A stretch of 19,077 bases of DNA. It comes from a bacterium. Lineage in GTDB: Bacteria > UBA9089 > JASEIO01. Position 1 is the first letter of the stretch, and every line of letters starts with the position of its first letter. Of this stretch, positions 6,459-14,143 are shown piece by piece. Both the position numbers and the translations under genes were made by a program. The notes beneath the pieces are model-generated. The model was given only the letters and a program-made list of their open reading frames with translations, had not been told where the DNA came from and did no database searches. The stretch is from positions 1 through 19,077 of the forward strand of contig JASEIO010000031.1 of assembly GCA_030017475.1 (NCBI GenBank). Reading direction: 5' to 3'.

Positions 6459-8729
6459 TACCACAAGTCCTGCATTTATATTCTGTGCCTGACGTCTGGT
6501 AGAATTCAGGTTATTATTATGGCCTAAAAAACTAAAACCTATTGAATTATGTCCTCTCCAGAAGGAAGAGCCTGTATCGTCCAGCTCTCCAATTGAGTGA
6601 TACACCCTAAAAAGATAGGAATCCCTGATCTCTTCATACTCAATTAATGGAACAGAATAGAGTTTCTTTTTATCGGTGGCAATGGTTATTCCGTATTTTT
6701 TATCCGATATATCCACCCAACCTTCTGTAGCACCAAGACAGTTCATACAAGATACATCAAAATTTGCTGGTAGATTCTGCTTTATCGTCTTATTATGGGT
6801 AAAGTAGGTTTCCGAAATATCCCCTCCATTTACCACTGTATATCGAAGGGACTCTTTGTCAAATGCCCTTGGGTTAAGGGTTGCAATCCCTATTCTAAAG
6901 ATCATAGGATGGATATCATTTAGATAAAATTGATAGACCAAATCAAGCCTTGAAATATTTGTATAAACGTAATACCTCTTCAAAAATGTACCAGGTGGAA
7001 TGGATATTTCACATTCAATTGGAATCCTTATGGGGTAATCCTCTAAGGAGTCTGGAATATTAAAGATGGTGCGTTTGGTATCATTAAACTCCATCCCCTT
7101 AATATCTCTTAATATCAAACCACCTGAATAATAGTCGTTTGAATGGGCAATATGGTCGTAGTATAAAGGGGTTAAATAGCCAATAAGGATCTCTTTTGAG
7201 ATATGAGGGAAGATTAACCTTCTTATATCTCCTCCTGTTTCTTGTGATAGTCTCAGGTGAACAAAAGGGGTCTTTACAGTACAGATATCTCCTTTTAAAT
7301 CTATCTTTGCATCTTTGTAATCAATAGTCTTCTCTACAAATTCTCCTTGTTTTATCTCTCCACTTCGGAGAGATGGAAGTATAACTACCCGAGCCTTTCT
7401 TAAAGAGCCGTCTTTATAATACTCCTTTTCTTCAAGTTGGGTAGGGACCTCTTCTGAATCAAGAAGACAGATCAAATTCCGTTTAAATCTTCCTGGACGA
7501 AATCTCATATCAAATGGATATGGTTCTTGGTGCCAGTCATTGTTTGTAGCATTAATCAGTAAGAAATCCTTTTTTATTGGTACACGTTTTAGGATATCCT
7601 CCTTTATCCTTTTATACCTTGCTAAAGAATCACCCATCCTATTTCTAAAATCGATATATTTTTCATCAATTGTATTTGTCCTAAAATCTGATGAAAATAA
7701 GAAGTTTAGATCCCTCCATAAATTATCTGAACTTGAGGAATCATTAAATATCTGTTTAAGGCGTTCTAATCTTTTTATTCCTTGATAAAGCTGATAGCAC
7801 TGAGAATTTATCTTAACATCATCCCGACCCGAAACAGCCCATCTCGCAACATTATAAAAATCTCTATTTTTACAAGGGATAGGACATTCTGGGGAATCTA
7901 TACGAAGCTCTTCCTGGGGAGGGAAGATTTTTAACACCTCTTTGGGGGTGACTAATCTAAAGATATCTTTATTTGAGATATAGGTGAACAAGTCCCTCAT
8001 TCTTTGAAACTCCTCTATAATAACATTCTTTATTCCAGGCCTATAACCAATAAGTTCCCAATCAGTACCATAAAGGATAAATGCACGATCTTCTGAAGAG
8101 GAATGGAGCTCATGGATACTTTTTAAGTAATCCCTAAATTTTATTCTTCCATGGATATATCGCTGAAATTTAAATGAGGTTAAGGAGGAATTCCAGATTA
8201 GGTTGATTTTTTCGCCGTACTGCCCCACCAAGATATTTGGTCTGTATTTATAGTGTAGGGGATAGGGATTATATTCAGAGGCATTATCCCAATCCATGAT
8301 AATATTTTCATAGCCTGCTTTTAAATAAATGGAGATTAATCCAGGAGAATAGGTCATTTCGTTTAAAAAGGCAGTTTCAGGTTTCCTTCCTAAGATATTT
8401 AAGTAATCCATATTTCCAAGGCGTAGGTTTTTTATATTAACATCGGCTGGAATCAAAGGAAATATAGTCTGCGTAAACCCAGATCCGATTATTTCACATT
8501 TCCCATTTTCCCAATATTCCCTCAACTTTTTAACAAATGATGGATCAATCTTAGAGATAATATCTAAGGTAAAGGATGAAAATTCAAGGCCAAGCTTTAT
8601 ATCTAATTCATCCAAAAGTTCTAAGGTTGGCCAATAACAGTTATCAATAACAAAGGAATATTGATCCTTTGGGATTGAAGAAAAGGCAAGATTGGCATGA
8701 AATATAGTATAAAGATACAATCTTTTCAT
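6441..8729 (-). CDS. GH57-like (beta/alpha)7-barrel glycosidase-related protein
   Basis: This 762-residue protein resembles glycoside hydrolase family 57/38-type barrels. The N-terminal FHANLAFSSIP with H11, the NCYWPTLELL segment (30-39), EIIGSGFTQTIFPLIP (79-94), FLNEMTYSPG with E124 and LYGTDWELIGYRPG with D223 occur in GH57 order. E124 is the likely nucleophile and D223 the likely acid/base. The C-terminal half (from about 400) appears to be beta-rich and includes ETGGDIRRLIFP, like the sandwich domains of such enzymes. No signal peptide is seen, so it should act in the cytoplasm. Substrate is unknown. The ATG overlaps the ATP-grasp stop as TAATG with GGAG just upstream. The last codons lie in a 7-bp repeat shared with iolB. 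The family call rests on motifs alone. Confidence 0.65.
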   Translation of the reverse strand: MKRLYLYTIFHANLAFSSIPKDQYSFVIDNCYWPTLELLDELDIKLGLEFSSFTLDIISKIDPSFVKKLREYWENGKCEIIGSGFTQTIFPLIPADVNIKNLRLGNMDYLNILGRKPETAFLNEMTYSPGLISIYLKAGYENIIMDWDNASEYNPYPLHYKYRPNILVGQYGEKINLIWNSSLTSFKFQRYIHGRIKFRDYLKSIHELHSSSEDRAFILYGTDWELIGYRPGIKNVIIEEFQRMRDLFTYISNKDIFRLVTPKEVLKIFPPQEELRIDSPECPIPCKNRDFYNVARWAVSGRDDVKINSQCYQLYQGIKRLERLKQIFNDSSSSDNLWRDLNFLFSSDFRTNTIDEKYIDFRNRMGDSLARYKRIKEDILKRVPIKKDFLLINATNNDWHQEPYPFDMRFRPGRFKRNLICLLDSEEVPTQLEEKEYYKDGSLRKARVVILPSLRSGEIKQGEFVEKTIDYKDAKIDLKGDICTVKTPFVHLRLSQETGGDIRRLIFPHISKEILIGYLTPLYYDHIAHSNDYYSGGLILRDIKGMEFNDTKRTIFNIPDSLEDYPIRIPIECEISIPPGTFLKRYYVYTNISRLDLVYQFYLNDIHPMIFRIGIATLNPRAFDKESLRYTVVNGGDISETYFTHNKTIKQNLPANFDVSCMNCLGATEGWVDISDKKYGITIATDKKKLYSVPLIEYEEIRDSYLFRVYHSIGELDDTGSSFWRGHNSIGFSFLGHNNNLNSTRRQAQNINAGLVVVRSEE

Positions 8730-9922
8730 TATCTCCCCTTTGTTATTATCTTAATCATATCCCGGGCCTTTTCACATCTTCTGATTGCATCACTCCGGGT
8801 CTCTCCATAAGCAATTATATGTCCAGCTTTTCGCATATTATCAACTTGTTCCGTAACTACATCACCAATTTTCACATTTATAATAACATCTTTAACCCCT
8901 TGAAGATTCCGTGCCTTATCCACACCCGTAATTTTAATCACACGGCCTGGCTTAGGAATCAATGCCCTTTCACAAGCAGCATGGTTAAACCTTGGGGTTA
9001 TATCCCTTATATCAAGCGGATTTCCTAAGGAGAGATCTATAACTGCCTTTATGCAATCCATCCCTGTAGCTAATGGAGCAGTTGCTTGGCAATGAAATCC
9101 ACCTGATAAACGTGCAGCGAGTTCGCCTATCATAGCTCCATTTTTTGTCACCTTCATATCACATTTGGCAGCACCCCAGTCTATCCCAAGAGCCTGAATT
9201 CCAGTTTTCATCACCTCGAAGGCGTTATCAAGTTGTGAACTATGTAGCGAAGATGGAATGGTATGGCCAGTCTCCACAAAATAGGGCTCAAATTCTATTA
9301 TCCTATCAGCTATAGTCAGGAGGTGTATTTCACCATTATACACAATGGTATCGATAGAGAGTTCTGGTCCTTCCATCCATTGCTCAATTATTACGGACTT
9401 AATATCTGACCATTCCAAGGCCTTATAGAATGCCTCAGAGAGTTGGTATTTGTCTTTCACACCCTTTACTCCTCGTGCCCCCATATTATCCACTGGCTTA
9501 ACTACTAAGGGATATCCTAACTCCTCTCCTGCTTGAATAGCATCTTCGATCTTCTTAACCTCTCGAAAATCTGGAGATGGAACACCTCTTTCTTTGAATC
9601 GGCGTCGCATCTTTGCCTTATTGGTTGCAAGAAGAGCCACCTCTTCGGAAATCCCTGGTAGTCCAAGCTTTTTTGCAATTGCCGAAACAGTCCTTGAGCG
9701 ATCCGTACCAATTGTTAAAACCCCATCTATTTTATATCTTTTAGCTGCATTGATCGATCCCGGAATATCTTTTGTTGAGACCAATTCTTTGTAGGTTGCA
9801 AATTTAAATCCAGGGGCTGCAGGATTGATATCAGTCGCTAATACCCGAAGACCCATACTGCGGGCCTTCTTTATCGCCGCAACCTGCATTATCCCTGCCC
9901 CAATAATCATTACTGTCTTCAT
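8729..9922 (-). CDS. ATP-grasp carboxylate-amine/thiol ligase-like protein
   Basis: This is a three-part ATP-grasp enzyme, which activates a carboxylate as an acyl-phosphate for attack by an amine or similar group. The N-terminal Rossmann-like part begins KTVMIIGAGIMQVAAIKKA and includes LRVLATDINP. The ATP-binding core has PLVVKPVDNMGARGVKGV around residues 137-154, IIEQWMEGPELSIDTI and IGELAARLSGGFHCQA near residues 265-280, including the metal-binding Glu and Arg. The C-terminal part (from about 310) resembles an LAL_C2 domain, ending GETRSDAIRRCEKA. Its length of 397 residues is typical of PurK/PurT/biotin-carboxylase-like ligases. It sits between two glycosidase-like genes with one-base TAATG overlaps on each side. 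The substrate cannot be told; a sugar acid is an attractive guess. Confidence 0.82.
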   Translation of the reverse strand: MKTVMIIGAGIMQVAAIKKARSMGLRVLATDINPAAPGFKFATYKELVSTKDIPGSINAAKRYKIDGVLTIGTDRSRTVSAIAKKLGLPGISEEVALLATNKAKMRRRFKERGVPSPDFREVKKIEDAIQAGEELGYPLVVKPVDNMGARGVKGVKDKYQLSEAFYKALEWSDIKSVIIEQWMEGPELSIDTIVYNGEIHLLTIADRIIEFEPYFVETGHTIPSSLHSSQLDNAFEVMKTGIQALGIDWGAAKCDMKVTKNGAMIGELAARLSGGFHCQATAPLATGMDCIKAVIDLSLGNPLDIRDITPRFNHAACERALIPKPGRVIKITGVDKARNLQGVKDVIINVKIGDVVTEQVDNMRKAGHIIAYGETRSDAIRRCEKARDMIKIITKGR

Positions 9923-11271
9923 TATTCAAACCAAAATGAGAAAAGCCGAGCCTCTTTTAGATAAAAGCGAAGTCTTATCCTCTTTCCCATCAAACGCTCT
10001 AATCCATCATTCTTCCAACGAACAAGCTCTCTTGTTGAATTAGAGGTTATTTCTCTACAATCCTCCTTCTTAAATCCTTTAATTACCTCGCCAGAAGGAT
10101 TAAGCATCTCTACCCATAAGGCGCCATTTTCTGCATCTACATTCACAAAAAGGGAGCGTCCTTCAAATAAGATTGGTGTGGTGAGTATGAATCCGGAACT
10201 CAAAGCCCTATAAGACAAGAAACCATCCGTTCTCAGGCGCGCTAAGCCAATTGCGGCTTTTCTTCGGGAGCTATTATGTGGACCATCCCATCCACTATAG
10301 TAGATCAACAATTCCTCCCCTTTCTTAATGATTGGCTGATTTGGGGTATAAATGAGATGGGAATCAAAAGAGCCAGGTTCCCCAAGGGAGATAAATGGTT
10401 CATTTTTATTTACCCTTTCCCAATTTCTGCAATCCCGACTGAATATGAGTTCGATATCTGACGTTTGCGGTTCTGTATGATAGGTCCATAAGAAACCAAG
10501 GTATATATCCTCATAATTAAAACCACTCATTCCATAAAACTGAAGGTCTGGAGGATCAAGTGAATCGGGTTCGATTATTTTCTCTTGCTCACTCCAATTA
10601 ATCGAATCTTCACTTTCCCTAATTGATATTACCCTTTTCATACCGGGAAGATTATCCTGAGGGTAATAGAATGAAGGATTGTGGAGCAATAGGGTTTGAA
10701 AACATACAAAGCGCCCATGCCTTTCATCATAGATACAGTTTAAGACATCGTTCGGCTCACAGAATACTGGATTTCCCGAATATTTTCTCCAATTTAATCC
10801 ATCCTTGGAGAAGGCTACACATCCTCCACTTCTCCCTTTTCTACTGTCCTCCCAATAGATCAACCTGTACCTCTCATCCGAACTTTTGTCTTCCCCAGGG
10901 ATTATTAAAACACTTGGGGTAAGCAAATTTCCAAATCCTTCACTTTTAAGTACGATGTTATTATCCCTTGAACCTAGGTATTCAATAATTCCTAAGAGAG
11001 GCCTTTCCCAGTTAATGCCATCTACTGAAGATGCATAACAGATTGTAATTCCCTCTTCTCCCTGAGCATCATACCACATCCGGAATTCTTGCGTTCTTTT
11101 GTCACGAGAGACAGTTCCATAAAGATAAACAATTTCTGTTTCCCAGGGAAGGGAAGGTTTAAGGATGGGATTATGTTCGGATTTTATAGGTCTGTGACAC
11201 TCCCGGAATACCCCTTTTTTCTCATCAATTATTCCATCATCGAAGAAAAGATACCTACTCATGCCTTGCAT
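9922..11271 (-). CDS. Five-bladed beta-propeller glycosidase-like protein (GH32/GH43 clan type)
   Basis: The protein shows propeller-blade repeats typical of GH32/43/68-type folds. These include YLFFDDGIIDEKKGVFRECH at the start, FRMWYDAQG, SVDGINWERP, SRDNNIVL, YRLIYWEDS, FSKDGLNWRKY, SEDSINWSEQ, FSRDCRNWERV and LLIYYSGWDGPHN. The recurring 'S-x-D-G-x-N-W' blades are clear. I recall similar proteins in Planctomycetes and Lentisphaerae, mostly uncharacterised. A C-terminal 90-residue beta region follows. No signal peptide is visible. The frame is open from a GTG at 11289; the ATG at 11271 has GGAGG three bases upstream, and the ATG at 11262 is also possible. It overlaps the methyltransferase end by 17 bases and the ATP-grasp start by one. 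Catalytic acids cannot be assigned safely, so it may bind rather than cleave sugars. Confidence 0.68.
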   Translation of the reverse strand: MQGMSRYLFFDDGIIDEKKGVFRECHRPIKSEHNPILKPSLPWETEIVYLYGTVSRDKRTQEFRMWYDAQGEEGITICYASSVDGINWERPLLGIIEYLGSRDNNIVLKSEGFGNLLTPSVLIIPGEDKSSDERYRLIYWEDSRKGRSGGCVAFSKDGLNWRKYSGNPVFCEPNDVLNCIYDERHGRFVCFQTLLLHNPSFYYPQDNLPGMKRVISIRESEDSINWSEQEKIIEPDSLDPPDLQFYGMSGFNYEDIYLGFLWTYHTEPQTSDIELIFSRDCRNWERVNKNEPFISLGEPGSFDSHLIYTPNQPIIKKGEELLIYYSGWDGPHNSSRRKAAIGLARLRTDGFLSYRALSSGFILTTPILFEGRSLFVNVDAENGALWVEMLNPSGEVIKGFKKEDCREITSNSTRELVRWKNDGLERLMGKRIRLRFYLKEARLFSFWFE

Positions 11272-12082
11272 ATACCTCCATTGTATCACCTAACCCAAGA
11301 TAGTTCGCAAGCCTTTTGTAGACCTCTTTTATTAAAATAAACCCACCAATCTTTCCAATTATCCTTTCTGGATGAACACCACCCTGTATAATTTCAAGTA
11401 CAGAAAATCCAGCCTGCTTTAAGCACCTTCTGATTGTCTTTGGGGTAAAATCTACAAAATGGTCCTCTGGGTGAACCTCTAACCACCTTTTTCTTCTAAA
11501 TCTACAAAAGGCACCACTGGCATTTGGTAAGGATAGAGCTATAATACCACCTGATTTTAAAAGGCTTCTCACCTTTTTTAATGTTTTTATAGGGTTCGGT
11601 AGGTGTTCATACACCCACCAAAAGGTAACTGCATCAAAGAAGTTATTTGGGTAAGAGACCTCATCCAGCGTTCCAGTTTTAACCGGAATGCCGAGTTCTG
11701 TCTTGGCATAATTTGATGCATATTCTGATATCTCAACTCCATACACCTCCCACCCTCTTTCCTTTGCTACTTCCAAATAGAAACCCAATCCGCATCCGAC
11801 ATCCAAAATCCTTCCAGGTTTTATATATTTCTCAATAGTTTGAAATCTACTCTTAGCAAATCTTACAATATTCTCTTTATCCTCAATATAATCCCTTCCA
11901 TATTGATCCTTATAATTTTTGATAAAAAAGTCCTCTTCATATATCTCCTTTTCAATCTTTGGCTGAGGGCTAAGATATATCAAACTACAGTCCTTACACC
12001 TTACAATATTATGATCATCCTTTTGGCAAAGGATGCGGAAATTATTTCCTCCACACAAATGGCAAGCAATCTCCCTTTTCAT
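11255..12082 (-). CDS. Class I SAM-dependent methyltransferase with N-terminal zinc ribbon
   Basis: This is a methyltransferase of the type found in sugar and surface-glycan clusters. An N-terminal CHLCGG...CKDCSLIYLSP zinc ribbon is followed by the SAM-binding ILDVGCGLGFYLEVAKERG, the acidic loop VYGVEIS, FFDAVTFWWVYEHLPNP and LLKSGGIIALSLPN. The C-terminal HPEDHFVDFTPKTIRRCLKQAGF and LGLGDTMEVYARHE match this subfamily. I chose the ATG at 12082, which has AAGGA three bases upstream and places the zinc ribbon at the very N terminus. The frame opens earlier at 12118 with ATGA overlap, but those twelve extra residues match the C terminus of a decayed paralog (12083-12252). It is 275 residues long and probably methylates a sugar in the carbamoylated glycan. 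The zinc ribbon is intact. Confidence 0.88.
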   Translation of the reverse strand: MKREIACHLCGGNNFRILCQKDDHNIVRCKDCSLIYLSPQPKIEKEIYEEDFFIKNYKDQYGRDYIEDKENIVRFAKSRFQTIEKYIKPGRILDVGCGLGFYLEVAKERGWEVYGVEISEYASNYAKTELGIPVKTGTLDEVSYPNNFFDAVTFWWVYEHLPNPIKTLKKVRSLLKSGGIIALSLPNASGAFCRFRRKRWLEVHPEDHFVDFTPKTIRRCLKQAGFSVLEIIQGGVHPERIIGKIGGFILIKEVYKRLANYLGLGDTMEVYARHE

Positions 12083-12252
12083 ATATCCTTGAACCTTTTC
12101 TGCGCATACCATCATCATATCCCCATATTAAACCTTTTCACTAAGTAGTCCACTGATTTCTTGATTACTCTATTAATCTTCCCTTTAGGTATCCCACCCC
12201 AGGTTACACGATTTATTATCCTAAACCCTAAATTTTTCAATAGATACAGCAA
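12083..12252 (-). pseudogene. C-terminal remnant of a paralogous methyltransferase, frameshifted
   Basis: Between the GT2 stop and the intact methyltransferase, the - strand reads through 45 codons starting LLYLLKNLGFRIINRV, then TWGGIPKGKINRVIKKS and LVKRFNMG, before a TGA at 12117-12115. Shifting frame by one at the GGGG run (12124-12121) continues as MGDMMMVCAEK. The composite aligns with the last 50 residues of the neighbouring methyltransferase: LK..GF, then GG, a lysine-rich helix, then LGLGDTMEVYA against FNMGDMMMVCA. The catalytic N-terminal domain is absent, so this is the tail of a deleted gene copy. The remnant begins in the same frame as, and right after, the GT2 TAA. Confidence 0.65.
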
Positions 12253-13191
12253 TTAATCAAACTCTTCTAAATCATAACCATTACATACTAAATCTAAGAC
12301 CTCTTTATCACTCCTTATATAATAAGCTTTCTCCTTCCTTCTTTTCATTAAGACCCATTTTAGCCTTTTCAATGCCAACCAAAAACATATCAAAAATCTT
12401 GGTTCTCTTTTAAATAGATCCCGTAGGATGAGTAATGGTAGGAAGAATAGGTGGGAGATAATAAGTTTCTTATCCGTTATATTCTTCCAAGTAAAAAGAT
12501 ATGAATTCCGACCAGATATCCTTTTAATCTCGAGGGCCTTGTATTGTTTAATGTTACCCTCCTCTCTATTATACATTATTGCTTTGGGCTCATAGATAAT
12601 CTTCCACCCTCTTTTCCATGCCCTATATGAGATATCTACCTCCTCCCAATAAAATGGATGGTATAACGAATCAAATCCACCTAATTCTAAAAATTTCTCT
12701 CTACAGAAAGCAGCTGATCCACCTGATGCAAAAAGGGTAAGTGAGGTACAATTACATCTTCTATCCTCCTTGACAAAGAAATGTCCCCTTTTAATCTCTC
12801 CATATCTCCTTCCATAAAAGAATTTCCCATCCCAGGTTAATACCTTTGGCATAACCGCAAAGACCTGTTCATTCTCAAAATGGGCTAATAGAGGTGGTAA
12901 TGAATCATTTTTCATCATTACATCATTACTTAACAAGATAACTATATCGAAACATGCCTCTTTAATTCCAATATTTACGGATTCGCCAAAGCCTAAATTT
13001 TTAGATGACTCTATTAACCTAATGCTTGGAAACCGTTCTTTTATAAACTCAGGACTTCCATCTGTAGAGGCATCGTCTACTATTATTACTTCATGTTCTT
13101 TACCATTATACTTGAGAGCCTCAAAAATAGTGGGTAATGTCTTTCCTAAAACCTCTTTTCCATTCCAGTTTGGTATAACAATACTAATCAT
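12253..13191 (-). CDS. Glycosyltransferase family 2 (rhamnosyltransferase-like)
   Basis: This inverting GT-A enzyme transfers a sugar from a nucleotide donor to a growing glycan. It begins MISIVIPNWNGKEVL. The donor-binding VIIVDDASTDGSPEFI is near residues 36-51, followed by NLGFGESVNIGI, LLSNDV in the DXD position, and GGSAAFCREKFLELGGFD leading into FYWEEVDISYRAWKRGW, the usual acceptor/catalytic segment. The C-terminal region (about 235-290) has a hydrophobic stretch ILSHLFFLPLLIL-like and basic residues, suggesting peripheral membrane association. It has 312 residues, normal for the family. Its start overlaps by eight bases the expected end of the radical SAM gene (ATGATTAG), with only a weak purine tract upstream, so translation is probably coupled. 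Confidence 0.9.
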   Translation of the reverse strand: MISIVIPNWNGKEVLGKTLPTIFEALKYNGKEHEVIIVDDASTDGSPEFIKERFPSIRLIESSKNLGFGESVNIGIKEACFDIVILLSNDVMMKNDSLPPLLAHFENEQVFAVMPKVLTWDGKFFYGRRYGEIKRGHFFVKEDRRCNCTSLTLFASGGSAAFCREKFLELGGFDSLYHPFYWEEVDISYRAWKRGWKIIYEPKAIMYNREEGNIKQYKALEIKRISGRNSYLFTWKNITDKKLIISHLFFLPLLILRDLFKREPRFLICFWLALKRLKWVLMKRRKEKAYYIRSDKEVLDLVCNGYDLEEFD

Positions 13192-14143
13192 TTCTTCTTA
13201 TCTTATAGAAATCACAGTTTTTACAGATCTTAGAATGATTTTCTCTAAATTGATTAAAATTTTCTCCTTGCTAGATTGAATCCATATCTTCATTATAGAG
13301 ATTACCTACTGAATATTTAGGCAGCAAACAACAAGGGGTTACATCCCCAAGCATATTAACATAGATATTATCAAAGAGTTCTACACATAGATTATTGGAT
13401 ATGATAAAATCTATCTCACTTTGTGTAAATCTATTTGGCAGAGATTTCCCGTAAAGAGAAAGATTGGTGGTTAAATCAACCCTGTTCCTTTTGGAATAGA
13501 GGTGGGCCTTTCTATAAAATTCATATTCTGAAGATACATCAGGCCTTTTTAGGTTATTGCTACTTATTAAGTTAAGCCTTTGGATATTTATAGAGGTAAT
13601 ATTATTTTCTCTTGCAAAATCGATTATTTGAAAGATATGAACCATATTATCCTTATGCAAGGTTACTTGTAGCCTCAAATGTGGCAGTCCATTTTTCCTA
13701 ATTTTAGCCAAATAGATTATATATTCAATGACACGTTTATCAAAAGGATGTGCGTTAGGATTATTATGGGATTTTATATATTCAAGAGATACCTCCACTC
13801 GATCAATCCCTGAATCGACCAATCTTTTAATCATATCTTTATTTAACAGAAAACCATTGGTAGTAATATAACCCCTTTTTTTATGAGTCTTGCAAAAATC
13901 GATCATTAGAAAGATATCAGGATGAAGCAGCGGTTCTCCCCTTCCACCTAAATTTATCCAAGGAATTTCGGGAATTCGCTCTATAATCTCTTTAAACCTT
14001 TGAAGGTCCATATCCTTTGTCAATTCCTCTTTAGTAAAAAGCTTTTCTCTATTACACATTCCACAATTTAAATTACATCTATTGGTCACTTCAATCTGGC
14101 AGTTTAAAGGTATATCTCTTATAAATCTTTGATATTTACTCAT
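13184..14143 (-). CDS. Radical SAM/SPASM protein interrupted by an in-frame amber codon
   Basis: The N-terminal radical SAM core has CNLNCGMC (C23, C27, C30) for the 4Fe-4S cluster and LGGRGEPLLHPDI after it. A SPASM-type C-terminal domain follows: CVELFDNIYVNMLGDVTPCC, then YSVGNLYNEDMDSI. A TAG at 13273-13271 then stops the frame after 290 residues. The same frame continues QGENFNQFREN and ICKNCDFYKI for 28 codons to a TAG at 13186-13184. In this family the sequence after the conserved Gly-Asn-Leu normally reads I-W-x-G-x-x-F, so TAG replaces the Trp codon TGG. I chose the ATG at 14143, which overlaps the carbamoyltransferase stop by eight bases, although the frame is open to 14182. The full-length end overlaps the GT2 start by eight bases too. 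It may modify a sugar or attach a group; substrate unknown. Truncation removes the last CxxC, so function without readthrough is doubtful. Confidence 0.82.

Noticed and set aside
13184-14143. Genome-wide recoding of TAG as the explanation for the radical SAM amber codon
   Set aside because: Three other genes in the same operon end in TAG at family-consistent positions, so TAG is used as a normal stop here.
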